64,000 nucleotides of DNA, taken from the NCBI RefSeq assembly GCF_029852145.1, contig NC_079978.1, forward strand, positions 992,001 to 1,056,000. The letters are read 5' to 3'. The position numbers and the translations under genes are program-made. This DNA is from Microplitis mediator (taxonomy: Eukaryota; Arthropoda; Insecta; Hymenoptera; Braconidae). Each line of letters begins with the position of its first letter. The stretch's first letter is position 1. Shown here one piece after another: positions 37,601 to 49,156 of the stretch. The notes under the pieces were generated by a model. The model made no database searches. It saw only the letters and a list, made by a program, of their open reading frames with translations, and had not been told where the DNA came from.

Positions 37601-40244
37601 ACTACTCTTGTAGCTCGTCGTCGTCGTCGACGTCGTCGGTTTACGTTGTTGTATGCTACAGTAGTTATCACGAGAGCGTATGAGCATCCCCGCATCGATC
37701 GCAGCAAGGACATTGCGCCGAAGAATTACGTCACGTCGATCGACACGTGCTCTATGAAAACTCGATGGTGAACTCGACGGTGATAGTAAATTTTATATAT
37801 ACACATATATTTGGAATTTTGTCTCTTTTTATCGGCCTTTCGTACATAATATATATATGTATATAACATACATATGTTATATATACGCAACTGCCTGAAA
37901 CAATTTTATATTGTTTGTCTATATGTGAACATATTTTTTTTTCTTTATAAATAAATATATTTTACGAGAGATAATAATTGAATTGTATGTTTTTTTTTTG
38001 TTTTGTAGATAACGATTACTATCAAGTTTTATTCCACCGCTGATAATAGTTCATTGGTTGTAATTGATTAATGAAAAAATAATATTTAACGGCCTTGGTA
38101 TTGACAAAAAAAACATGAGTTATATCAAGTAAAATATGAGATGAGATGAAAAAAGATGCATACATATATATATACATATACAGATAGATAGAGAGCAGTT
38201 GGATGTTGATATGTAATTTCTGCAGTTGTGATCTTGACAGTGACCGACTAGATCATTGCTATAGTCAATTGGATACGCAGCTGACGTATTATCATAGCTC
38301 ATAATCATTAAATTTTTTTTTATCACCAACTAAATTATAATGTTGAAAAAAAAAAAGAATTAAAGATAATTGACAGTTTTACTTTCGTAGAATATTGAAC
38401 TGACGGAAGTGAATGCATAAATGTATATTGGCATGTATATATATATGTGAGAGGTATAATAGTTTTTAAAAGATTTTTAAGTGAAATATTAGGGGGTGGT
38501 ACTCCACCTATAAGCACCAGGGAGAGTAGATGGACTGTGAAAGCATTAGTATCGTCCATTAAACATTGTAATTAGATATTAGCTCCAGGGAGTTTCTACG
38601 TTCAAACATAGCATGCAAGTTTGTATTCTCATATTTCCACTTTGTTTAATGATTTAATGTCATTACGACTATTTTTTGTCTTCATTTATTAATATTATCA
38701 TTCAAACAGGCATTCTGTCAACTAACTAAATATAAATAATTATTTATTACTTTCTACTGTTCAAAATTTTATTTTTCCCAACACCAATTTTCCTGACACT
38801 GAAGTTACCCGACGTCTAATAATTTATGGTTTTTTTTTTAAACCCAATAAACTAAAAAAAAAATATTTAAAAAATTGCACCTGTAGCTTATGGAATTTTC
38901 CACACGTGCATATTTTCAGTTTTTTTTTTAATTGTTGAAAAAAATCCGAAAATTGTTAATTGTCTACCAACTCCATGATCATTAATTTTATTTTGCTCCA
39001 AGTTTTTCTTTAACAAAAACTTTGAACGCAAAATAAATTTAGCAATTCAAGATTTTTATTTTTTTGATAAAAAAAAAACGGTAACAAAGTTTCCATTTAC
39101 TATGCAAGTGCAACCAGAATAGTAATGAGTGGGAAAGAGAAAAAAATGACAGCTCTTTTTAAATAAAACATGAGCGTAATAAAAGTTAATTATTTAATAA
39201 ATTTAAAAAGTTTTTTTTTGTAGTTATTATTGTATTATTTGTATCAGTGTATGAGCAATTTAGTATTAAAGTTAAAATTACCACGTGAAACAAATCAGGG
39301 AGAATCCAAACAAGTTGGAAGGACAAGTGTTAGTCATAGTTCAGTGAGTAGGAAGATACTGTTCCAAGTCTGCGTAGGTTATAAGCTGCTATGCTGCACG
39401 TTTAGCAATAATTTAAATTCAAAAATCCGTAAATCCGTAAATACATAATCTATATTTAATTCTTTTATCTGAAAGTAATCTTCAAATAATTCAATTGTTA
39501 CAAAACAAATAATAATAACCATTAATGTTATTATCCAATTATATAATTAATTTAAAAGTTTATCTCACAGATAATTATATATTTATTTTAAAAACAATCG
39601 CAGTAGAATATTAAATTAGATGATGTAATATTTTGAGTTGTAATTTACCGCTTTAAATTCAATTTTATCTGCCCAGATTGAATCACTTGATTATTAATAT
39701 CTAATAAAGAAAAATAATCTACGGACTTGCAGCTCCGTTTTCATAAATTTAAATTATTTTATAAAATTTACACTCCAAAAATAAATAAACATTAGTGATA
39801 ATAATAATAATGATCAAGTATGAGTATGGACTCAAGTTGACTGTAAGAGTCTATTGGTTAAAGTTTTTGACGTTAAGGATTTATTTATAGTTAAAAGTTA
39901 TTATAGATCCTGGCACACAGAGTCATGATAGTTTGAAATCAGTAGAGGTTAGGAATAGCAGCATGCCAAGAGTCCTGTCTATAGATGTATATAAAACTAT
40001 GTCAAAATACCGTTGACGATATCAAAATAATAATAATAATAATAAATAAATTTAAAAATAAGTAGTTATTTAATTAATTATTTGAAATAAAATATTATTT
40101 TTTACCTTTAAGCTGAGGTAGCTGCTGAAGCTCGACGTCCTGCGAATTGCGATATCGCGAGGAGCCTTGTGATTTTTTCGACTTCTTTTTAAGGGATCGC
40201 TTGGCAAATGGATCTATCCGATCAACAAACGTCCCAGATGACAT
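31606..40244 (-). CDS. wdb: PP2A B56-type regulatory subunit (widerborst)
   Basis: Exons 40244-40106, 33397-33201, 33121-32927, 32855-32725, 32627-32510, 32427-32152, 32050-31821 and 31747-31606 encode 475 residues. B56 subunits steer PP2A to substrates and in flies act in planar polarity, circadian and Hedgehog/insulin control. The HEAT-like core is very conserved (FDPEEDDPTLEASWPHLQ, LLELFDSEDPRERDFLKT, RIYGKFLGLRAFIRKQINN, WPKTCSQKEVMFLGE). FDFMDPVADLK and the C-terminal ERDELWKKLNELE match the alpha/beta/epsilon (widerborst) branch rather than gamma/delta. The first coding exon (MSSGTFVDRIDPFAKRS...) sits 6.7 kb upstream of the second. That intron holds a 1-kb foldback element, a MITE and a GC-rich island. 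Confidence 0.95.
34449..35469. mobile_element. 1.02-kb foldback (palindromic) element in wdb intron 1
   Basis: Two arms of about 490 bp (34449-34938 and roughly 34983-35469) are near-perfect inverted copies around a loop of about 45 bp. The outer ends read GGGTGATTCAAAAAACAAAC and its complement, and both are flanked by TA (34447-34448 and 35470-35471). A TA target duplication suggests Tc1/mariner-type mobilisation. There is no transposase frame. As RNA it would form a very long hairpin. Arm mismatches are few, so insertion or conversion looks recent. Confidence 0.85.
36780..37770 (-). promoter_or_regulatory. GC-rich island in wdb intron 1, possible alternative first exon
   Basis: Composition changes abruptly to GC-rich, with (GGT)n/(ACC)n tracts at 36870-36915 and (GTC)n near 37616-37640. 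It resembles the insect 5'UTR and promoter islands seen upstream of pasilla and wdb. No coding frame shows similarity to any family. An alternative wdb promoter is inferred; no splice donor was confidently assigned. Confidence 0.3.
38793..38983. repeat. Palindromic MITE, family A, in wdb intron 1
   Basis: A diverged copy: left CTGACACTGAAGTTACCCGACG, right TTGTCTACCAACTCCATGATC, with the core TTGCACCTGTAG and CACACGTGCATA still recognisable. Confidence 0.75.
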
Positions 40245-42995
40245 GTTGGTTGTTAGATTTGAGGCACTGCGGATGCTGGATGGATTATTTAAATCACCGG
40301 CGTCACGCTCGTGCCTCGAATCCGTATCTTTGGCTGAGATCGTGGCGGCTATACTTTACAATAACAAGGACCACCCTGATGAGCCGGTGGCTGCATTCCT
40401 CAATTTAAATTACACTATTTATCATACACACCAGCAGTACTTTTATTATTATTTAAATAATAATAATAATAATATTAAACAATAATAATAATGTCACAGG
40501 AAAATGTCTCTGACAGGTTACAGGTATTGTTCTAGAAGTTTTTCACCAGTCGATCTGCTATTTTTTCACAAGTGTCTGCTGGGAATAAAAAGTTGTTTTC
40601 AATGACTGAGAAATTAGTCCACGGTGATGACGATGACGATGACGATGGTGATGATGAGCGAGGCGTTGTCACCAACACACGAGTCTCCACAAAATAGACC
40701 GTCTCAAAGATTCAATTATTTTTCTTGATTTTTTATTTTATCTCACGTGCGTTTACTGAGTGTTTTTATGTCACAAGAGAGGTTACCTCGTGACCACGCG
40801 TTCCATCTAATAAAAAGTATAAGGTACTCGATTAAATTATCGTTTAATTAAATATGTTTTTTTTATCTTGTTACTTGTTATTATAAATAATCTATCAAAT
40901 GGATGACTGCAAGTGTTGCTACCACGCACTTCCGTAAGAACACGCTCTCGTTTACTGAATAGTCCTCACCGAATATTAATTAATGGCCACGGCGACGTAG
41001 ACGCGGAAAACCGTACGTTTAATAGCGTGTTTTATTGTACCACGCGTAGAAAAAAAAAAAGGCCAAGTATAATATGTATAAATATATATACAGGTATATA
41101 TACATATATATATTTATCTCTATGTTATGTATAGATATAGATATACACACACATACATAATACACGTACGGTACACGCACACGCCCCGTCGTTCGCCTTT
41201 TTTTTATTTAATATTATTTTATTTTACTACTTTTTTTTTATTCACTCGGTGAGAATTCGATAGCCGGGACCGGCTACGCGCCCGTCCGGATGCCGGAGTC
41301 CCGGAGAGAAAGAGTAAGAATTACCAAGAGAAAATAAGAGTGAGAAAGATAAAGGACAAGTATATATGAGAATAAGAAAGAGAAAGAGAGAGAGAGAGAA
41401 GCCCCGTTATATCACGCCTCGTACGGCCGTACGTTCTTCTCTACTCTTTTTTTATTACTGAATCCTAGTTCCTATACACTGTGTACTAGGTCCTCCTAAT
41501 AATTTTATTACATATATACACACATGCATACATATATTATGTACATATGTATATATATATATTTAATTGCAATGATAATTTGTAAATCACGATTTTAGTT
41601 GCAGACGACTGACGACAATTTAATATTGTGTCTAGTTGCGTGTGACAGATAAATATATTTTACCAAGTATAGTTACTTTATATATGTCTATATATATTTA
41701 TAAATATATATATGTGCTTTTCTTTCTTTTTTCTTTTTTTTTTTTTTGTTATCAACAACCAAGTCACTAGTCTTGCTGGATGATAAAAAGTAAAAAAATC
41801 CGATCAACTGATTAAAACGACAGACATGGAGGCTCTCTAGAACAGCACTCGGCCGCCATCAGCTGCTCGTTGCGGATGAGCTTGTTTCATTTTTGTACCG
41901 CAACGAGGGCGCCGAGACCTCCCGGGACGCGTTCAACCATTGTCCACCAACCGCGTCTTCTTCTTATTTATTCTTTTCTTCTTTTTATTTATTATTATTT
42001 TATTTCTTTAAAACTTCAATGCTGCATCAACGTTCCTCTGCACACTGTACTGCAATATATCTATATATATAAATATATATTGTACTGTATATTAATTATA
42101 TATATATATACTCATCCCCAGTACAGACATAGGCTACGACACACTCACACACACACACAACACGAGACGATCTGACGACAAGAGACGATGAGGTTTTGTT
42201 AAAAACACTTTGTCCAAGTGTTGTAATTATTATAATTATTGCAATTATTGCAATCCTAATATTTATGTCATTTGGCGTAATAGCCCACAATTAATGCCTC
42301 TTTAAAAATTAATTAAACCAACAAAAACTGTAACAATTCTTGCACACCCGTCGCCCTTCACTTATCAAGAAAAACCCCCGTCGAGAGGTGCCCCTTCTGT
42401 GCCTCAAAATAGTAATGTTCGCTCGGCAATCATCGTACGAACTTTCACGATCATGCGCAGTCATTACAGATGCCGCCACTGTACAAACATCTCTTTATTT
42501 GTCTCACATATTTAAATTTAAATAAAATACTTAATTAATTATATTAATTATCAGTTTATAAAAAATAACAATCAATTTTCGAGCTAATAACTTTTTAAAT
42601 TTAAATTATATTTGAAATTTACCGCGCATTGACGCGCAGTATTCAAATATTACGCCGCGCAAAAGCACATGCGCTGCCGTTGCAGGAGTTGACTATTTTC
42701 GATGCTGCTGCAACGGAGAATTTTAAATGATTGTATTAAATTACTGAAATTATTTAACAGTTGATAATGTAGTTTAACAGTTTCGACATATATATTTATG
42801 TTACCTATGCAATTTAATTGATTAATTCTATAAATAATTGGTTTTATCTTGATCGCGATAAAAAATAATTTCCACACAAAAGTCATATGTGTAATTAATA
42901 AAATGTACAATGAGAGCTGTAGTATTGATCGTAATAAATTATTAAACTTAACCTAATAATTTATAAGTAAATAAATAAAAATAAATAAACAGACA
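40245..42995. promoter_or_regulatory. Upstream and 5'UTR region of wdb, divergent from JKAMP
   Basis: No coding exon was found. Three GC-richer blocks (about 40250-40410, 41240-41440 and 41830-41950) separated by AT-rich DNA are consistent with 5'UTR exons or promoter DNA of wdb on the minus strand. A (GAT/GAC)n run lies at about 40625-40662, and GA repeats at 41310-41400. The JKAMP start is at the right end, so the interval also carries the JKAMP promoter. Confidence 0.4.
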
Positions 42996-44161
42996 ATGAA
43001 TTTTCTGGAACGATGTCCGGGTATGTACTGTGGCCGCGAGCTACTTTTTGATGGAAATTGGACTGACTGCGGTGCTTGTCCACGAGGATTCCGTACCAAT
43101 TCATCATCAGCATGTGTACCCTGTGATGACATGCTCATTTTTTATGACTGGCTGTACTTGGGATTCATGGCATTGCTTGCACTAGTGTTGCACTGGTTCT
43201 GCATTGACATGGTGGCACTGAGACGTAACATACCCCTAGAAGTAATTGTTATTCACTTGTCAGCTCTCTTTGAAATCACATGTGCGTCACTGATTACCCT
43301 ACAAGTGACTAATCCTGTTGGATCATATCAAGTAAAATCATGCAGGGCCAGAAAATTATCTGACTGGTACACTTTGCTACACAACCCGACTCCAAATTAT
43401 GAGACTTCGCTGCACTGTACTCAGGAAGCTGTCTACCCACTGTTAGTATTCAGTTCAATTCTCATATTTACATATTTATCTGTTACTTAAACGTCATATT
43501 CTTCTTCTAGGTATACAATGGTTTTTATTTTCTACTCCCTCAGTGTAACCATCATGTTGTTGGTAAGACCTTTGCTCGTAAGAAGATATTTACCTAAACA
43601 AGGTAAATATTCTATTTATGCTGCTCTGTATTTTTTTCCCGTCCTCACATTACTGCACGCGGTTGGAGGCGGATTGATATGTAAGTTGGTCTATATGTTT
43701 ATTTCATAAAAATTCAAATTAATAAAATAATAAATTAATTATAAATTTACAGACTACTCGTTCCCGTACATTATAATTATTTTATCAGTCTTATCAAATG
43801 CAGCACATTTTGCGTTTAAATTAAACCAGGTATCAGTCAATTTTATATAATTTAAATAAATGTTAATTGATAAAATTGGGCGCCAATAAAGCACACTCAG
43901 CGCTTTCGCGCTTGAGGTGTGCAATTAATAATTTATATATTTCAGACAATGAAATCATTATTATTAAGTTCAGTGTCAGATGTCAGAAATGTTATTGTAA
44001 TTCTTGGACACTGGCTGTTACATGGATACGGAATAATGTCAGTTGCAACATTACGCGGTGTAAATATCCATCCCTCGATGCTTCTTCTGGTACCTCTGCC
44101 AGCGTTTTTTTACATACTTACCGCGAGGTTTACTGATCCGCATAAACTTCATGCTGAATAA
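42996..44161 (+). CDS. JKAMP: JNK1/MAPK8-associated membrane protein homologue
   Basis: Exons 42996-43441, 43511-43680, 43753-43829 and 43946-44161 encode 302 residues (human about 311). JKAMP is a multi-pass membrane protein, mostly in the ER, that prolongs JNK1 activity and recruits proteasome and ERAD components. The N-terminus has the Cys-rich lumenal motif CPGMYCGRELL...CGACPRGFRTNSSSACVPCDD (residues about 7-45). Next come the hallmark YDWLYLGFMALLALVLHW, LSDWYTLLHNPTPNYETSLHC, EAVYPLYTMVFIFYS, IYAALYFFPVLTLLHAVGGGLIYYSFPYII, and a C-terminal HWLLHGYGIMS...PLPAFFYILTARFTDP. About seven hydrophobic segments are visible. All joins keep phase. Confidence 0.94.
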
Positions 44162-44749
44162 TTTACGAGTACTAATTACAATACAGGGTAATTCTTATTA
44201 TTTTTATTTTAATTGTTTATTAAAATCTATACTCTATAGTTTCTCTACAATTTTTTGTTTATTTTTATTATCATTTAAATTCAATAAGAGAAATCTCATA
44301 ATTAACTCGCAAAATTGATTACGATGATTGTAAAAAATATCTGCTTCAAAAATTTGACACGTGACGACAAAAAGTAAATTACAAATAATTGTAAATTAAG
44401 TCATTCAAACGATTTTTAAATTAAAATTACTTGTTTAGGACGGAAAGAAGAAAAATTTCCTATGGCTCCTTGGACCAACACCTGTACGTCGTATTTATAT
44501 AAAAAAAGGCTGACAAAAAAAAAATTTATGTCATCCTTTGAAAAGACATCTCTAAGCGTCTCAGTGCTACTTGGGAATATAGAGTATTTGTTATTTTGTT
44601 TTTTAAATTAAATAGAAAAAAAAATACAATTTTTATATTGATGCTGTGATTAACGTTTTATTAATATTTCGGCTAATTAAATATACTTAAGCCTCACACA
44701 ATTGAGTAAATGCATTCTTAATGTCGCAGTATTATTTATTAATTTCAAA
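44162..44749. other. Convergent 3' interval between JKAMP and CD98hc
   Basis: About 590 bp between two stop codons that face each other. AT-rich, with nothing coding; it should contain both 3'UTRs and the poly(A) sites. A CACGTG lies near 44359. Confidence 0.5.
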
Positions 44750-47547
44750 TTAATCCTTCTTCACTGGTACAAACATCAGTACCAAAGTACTCTTCGTAGC
44801 CATTGGAATTTTATTTGAGAAATACGTTCTAAAAAAAATAAAAAAGTGTTTACTATTTCATTAATTTTTGTTACTTTGTAAATAAATATACAAACAGATC
44901 ATTGACATATTAATTATTTAAATAAAATACTTACGGAGCGACAGTTGTTTTATTTTCAGCGTAATTTTCACTGTAACCAACCACATTGAGCTCTGAAGGT
45001 ACTGATTCAATTTCCGAAACATCTATTTCCGTATTTTGATCAGAGCTTTGGTAGACCACTAAATATCCTGGCGATCCAGGCTTTATCCTATTGAATAAAT
45101 TAATTTTATAATAATTATCTAATATTTAAAATAAGTGATGTAATTTATAATTTATGTTAGTAATGAGGCATAGCACATGCACGTTAGCAGATAAAAAATA
45201 AACTCACCCATTCCTAAATCACACAATGCGCATGAAAAAAAGGCAAACAAAAGATTAATTAATTAAATAAAACACTGATAATAATAACTATTTACAAGTA
45301 AATAGATATTATTACTATTTACATTGTGTTTAAAAACACACAATGAATCTTTGATAATAATTGTTGATAAATCGTGAGAAGAAATAACTCAGGATACAGT
45401 CAATTGAGTCAATTAAAGTGATTGATCATGTGATAAAAATTATTTCAATTATTACCACCACCACCACCACACATCATTTTGTTACGAAAAAAAGTTTTAA
45501 AAACCCAAGCTAATTATAACCCAGTCAATACTAATAATTTTGACAAATAATTTACCTGGTGTATGCGAAAACTGTTCCATTGATAATATGGCTTGTAAAA
45601 TTGCCATATAAAAATGTGTCTTCGTATCGTTTTTCTACGATGGCACCAAAATATTCTCTTGCTGGCAGTACATCATTTAATTTCAGTACTGGAGTTCCTG
45701 GTAAGAGCAGTGTCATTGTTATCAAGCTGTCCGCCACATTTGGCTCCATACGTTTTCTTAAAGGCGTTTTGCCATTGACCTGCGAATAAAATATTATTTA
45801 AATAAAATAAATCTTAACAGGTCATGTAAATATAAATTATTTATGATACTTTGATGTAAGTAAATAAATAAGTAATAAAGATAAAAACACTTACATCCCA
45901 TCCTGGCCATGAAACATTAACGCTAGATATCCAAGATGACATGTCAGTTTTTAGAGTCTTAGCATCAATGTTTGCATTGGCGTCAATTAAAAACTGTGAA
46001 TTTTGTGGTAAATCAATGAGTCTTTGATGCTCATTGATAATAGTCAGTATATCATATTTGATATCATCAGACATTGCGAATAGTGTATCTTTGTTGGTCT
46101 CATTACTATTAATATTATCGCGCCACTGCTTAATAATTTTAATATTGTCCTGGCGGTCTTTGGTGTGAGCATGGGAATAATATTCGTAATCCTCTGGATC
46201 AACAACAACTCGAGAGCCGCCTTGTTCATCATGACGTTCAGGGTCTTCAGTCAAGTATCGTGTGTTACCTAGACGGAATCCCTTGATACCGAGGTCCAAC
46301 CAGAATTTGAATATTTCATTGAACTCGTTGATGACTTTAGTGTTGTTGAAGTTTAGGTCCGGCGTTGATTCATTGAACTGATGCAAATAATATTGCTGAC
46401 GTTGATCGTGCCATGTCCAGGCTCGTTTGCTGTAGACACTCCGCCAATTGCTGGGTTCCTTACGAACGCCATCAGCTCCCAGCAGACCATCAGCCCAAAC
46501 ATAGTAGTCAGTGTATGGCTCTTCGCGCTTTACAGATTTTTCAAACCACAAGTGCTTCATTGATGACTGATTGGGGTCCAACTCCAGCACAACATTTATG
46601 TCGCGAGTTTTAGCTGAGTCAATTATTTCTTTGACATTGTTCACATTGCCGACTTGTGGGTCAACGTCAATAAAACTTTCCGTAGCACCAGGCCCGCCCT
46701 TTAGAAACGATGACAGCGAAACAATTTGAACATGCTCGGCTTTCAATTGATCTAAAATATTTTGAATGGCATCCAGAGATTTTCCATTGATATCCGCTGG
46801 CTCTAATTGAACAATCGGACTCTTTTCCCACCATTTTTTGGGCGTTGGTGCTTGACATTTAGGCGCTAATACAATGATAGCTATTGCACCGACCAGCATC
46901 GCTACCCACAGCATCCAAAACGCACCAAACAGTATCCATCTTAACTTAACCCAAAATGGGTCATCAGCATACATCATCAATTCTTCTTTGCTCAATCCAG
47001 CAACAGTTTTTTTAACCTGCTTCATATCGACCTTTGCATCCCCGTTCTCAGATATAAATATCACCTAAAAAAAAATTAATTGTTTAATTTTATAAACTTT
47101 CATTAGAACGGAGCCAGATGATGCAATACAGCAGACAATAATTTAAGTTTAATAAAAAGTAAAATATTTCACTAGCAAAAAAAAATTACAGTTATTGATT
47201 GTGTCACTGTAAAGACCTTAATGATCTATAAATAAATATATTGAAGTGTAAAATATTTACAGAAAGAATAAAAATTAAATTACCTCGGATGTATTTTTAG
47301 TCGGCTCATCGTTGGATTGTTCATTGAGCATTTTTTCGTCAGCTCCATCCCCAACCTCAAGCTCAGCATCATTTTTCCCCATTTTCGCTTTTGGAGTTTC
47401 ACTGAGGCTAGTTAACTCAAGTTTAACTTTACTATTACCGTCAAGTGTTAAACTGTCCTCAGGCAATGCCTTATACGTGGCAACTGAACCATTCGTGGTA
47501 CTATTCACCTCAGGCGCACTCTCTAAATTCAATTTCCCTCTCTCCAT
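44750..47547 (-). CDS. CD98hc: CD98 / 4F2 heavy chain (SLC3A2-like)
   Basis: Exons 47547-47284, 47064-45895, 45779-45556, 45087-44935 and 44828-44750 encode 629 residues. The heavy chain escorts SLC7 light chains (LAT type) to the plasma membrane, forming heteromeric amino-acid exchangers. A cytosolic acidic N-terminus (about 1-125) leads into the SLC3A2_N motif DDPFWVKLRWILFGAFWMLW, a single span (about 129-154) and Cys158 in LAPKC, the position expected to make the disulfide to the light chain. The rest is an alpha-amylase-like ectodomain (IVQLEPADI, NVVLELDPNQSS, LGIKGFRLGNTRY, LPGTPVLKLNDVL). Catalytic carboxylates of true glucosidases are not evident, as expected of a heavy chain. NxS/T glycosylation sites are frequent. 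Confidence 0.93.
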
Positions 47548-48247
47548 TATTTAACAATAATATTCAGGGACGTTTTAAATGCATATAAAGACACTGCGCT
47601 TCACTGGATTCTTCAGTTCGGTTCGAACAACAGATTCTGCGGATTTTTATTTTGAAAAATTTTTAGCGCAAGAGCATATGGCACCATGCAATAAAACGCT
47701 GCACAAGCAAATGCTCTATATTACGCACTCACTTCCTTCTGTATGAACAAATCAGTTGACCGTTACCCCCTTGCACATATAATATATGTACCAGCAGATT
47801 TATTTTTACTTACTTGCTACGCCAATGATTTATGCTTTCAAAAAAAATCAAGTCTCTTTTCCGCAAATTACAAAAATAAGGAAACAAAATTTTAAAAATA
47901 ATAAATATTTTTTTTTAACATTTACATTTACAAAATATTTATTACACAATTTAATTGATTGCAACTTTTCAGCAGAACTTGATACTGCCTAATGATTTAG
48001 TTTCTTATCATTTGATATTTATAGTACTCCAGATATATGTAAATTAGTTTGGTGGGAACTGTGTACATTTAAATAATCTATCATTATTATTATTAATTTT
48101 TTTTTTAGTCATGTAAATTTATGATCTTCTATTTGATCAAATGGTAAATATACAGTAATAATTATATGAAAATTACAAAATTTATAATTTATTCAGTTAT
48201 TTTTGGTGTTGATTTAAAAAAACCTGAGAATTAGTTTACATTTTTTT

Positions 48248-48451
48248 ATGATCCTGAAGTTAGCAGACATTTAAAAATTTTTGAATTTTCGTTTTGCAAT
48301 AAATCAACTGCAAAAAAATAATATAAAAATATGCACATGTAGAAAATTTAAAAAACTACAGGTGCAATTTTTTCAAATATTTTTTTTTTAATTTTTTATC
48401 GTCTAAAAAAAAATCCAAAAATTATTAGACGTCTGCTAACTTCAGTATCAT
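48248..48451. repeat. Palindromic MITE, family A
   Basis: One of the best-preserved copies: ATGATCCTGAAGTTAGCAGAC at the left and GTCTGCTAACTTCAGTATCAT at the right, with the core ATGCACATGTAGAAAATTT and AACTACAGGTGCAATTTTT. Confidence 0.9.
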
Positions 48452-48460
48452 ATTTTTTTT

Positions 48461-48665
48461 ATGATAGTAAAGTTAGCAAACATTTAAAATTAAAAAAAAT
48501 TTTTATTGATAGATAAATAATGAAAAAAAAATATTTCTAAAAAAATGCACATGTCGGAAATTTCATAAACTATACGCGCAATTTTCCAAAATATTCTTTT
48601 TAATGTTTATTTTTTTGTTAAAAAAAATCTAAAAATTTTAAAATGTCTGCTAACTTTATTGTCAT
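48461..48665. repeat. Palindromic MITE, family A, tandem to the previous copy
   Basis: It starts ATGATAGTAAAGTTAGCAAAC and ends TGTCTGCTAACTTTATTGTCAT, only 9 bp from the previous element. It is more diverged, but the ATGCACATGT core is kept. Confidence 0.8.
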
Positions 48666-48823
48666 TTTTTTTTTAAGATTAAATTTTATCGTCTAATTTA
48701 AAATTCCATACGATAGCGCGCGTGTTTTATTGTTACCACATTTAAAAATAAAGTAAAGTAAAAAAATATGACTTTTAAATTTTATGAACCATTTTGTGTA
48801 TTTTAAATAATACATTTTATTTA

Positions 48824-49156
48824 TTACTCTATTGGCGAATTATTATTATCTTTTGGACACAGTGATTGTATTAAACAAAAGTCAATAATTATTAAAAAAA
48901 TAATTACTACAAGTAACGCTGACCAAAATACCCAGAATAAAAATAATCGTAATTTAATCCAACAAGGTTTTGCCACCAGATATTCATAATCTTCGCCCAG
49001 TTCTAAAACAAATAATTTTTTTAAACACAAAATCAAAATTAAAATTAAAATGAATTATTTATAAAATAAAAACTCACCACTTTTGAAAATTTTATAATTC
49101 AAATCATCAAAGCATAATCGATGATCAAGTAAATGAAGCTTCTCATTACTCCACAT
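48824..49156 (-). CDS. Mini-protein resembling only the membrane segment of CD98hc
   Basis: Exons 49156-49078 and 49002-48824, joined in phase 1, encode 85 residues. After a short soluble start (MWSNEKLHLL...), the sequence ELGEDYEYLVAKPCWIKLRLFLFWVFW and the following hydrophobic run align with the CD98hc N-terminal motif YADDPFWVKLRWILFGAFWMLW and its span. It then stops after SLCPKDNNNSPIE, without any amylase-like ectodomain. It lies 1.3 kb upstream of CD98hc on the same strand, which suggests a tandem partial duplication. A Cys just after the span (SLCPK) is placed like the light-chain Cys. It could be a real small protein or a decaying copy; the intact frame, good donor and acceptor favour the former. 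Confidence 0.6.

Larger units (their letters stand above)
47548..48823. other. CD98hc upstream region with two MITEs
   Basis: The first 200 bp or so upstream of the CD98hc start are GC-richer and probably hold the promoter and 5'UTR. The rest is AT-rich, with two adjacent family A elements. No further exon was seen. Confidence 0.5.

Noticed and set aside
40147..40485. 112-residue plus-strand frame
   Set aside because: It runs antisense to the first coding exon of widerborst and its 5'UTR, whose protein match is clear on the minus strand.
46381..46858. Several frames on both strands within the CD98hc second exon
   Set aside because: Shadows of the 390-codon CD98hc exon.
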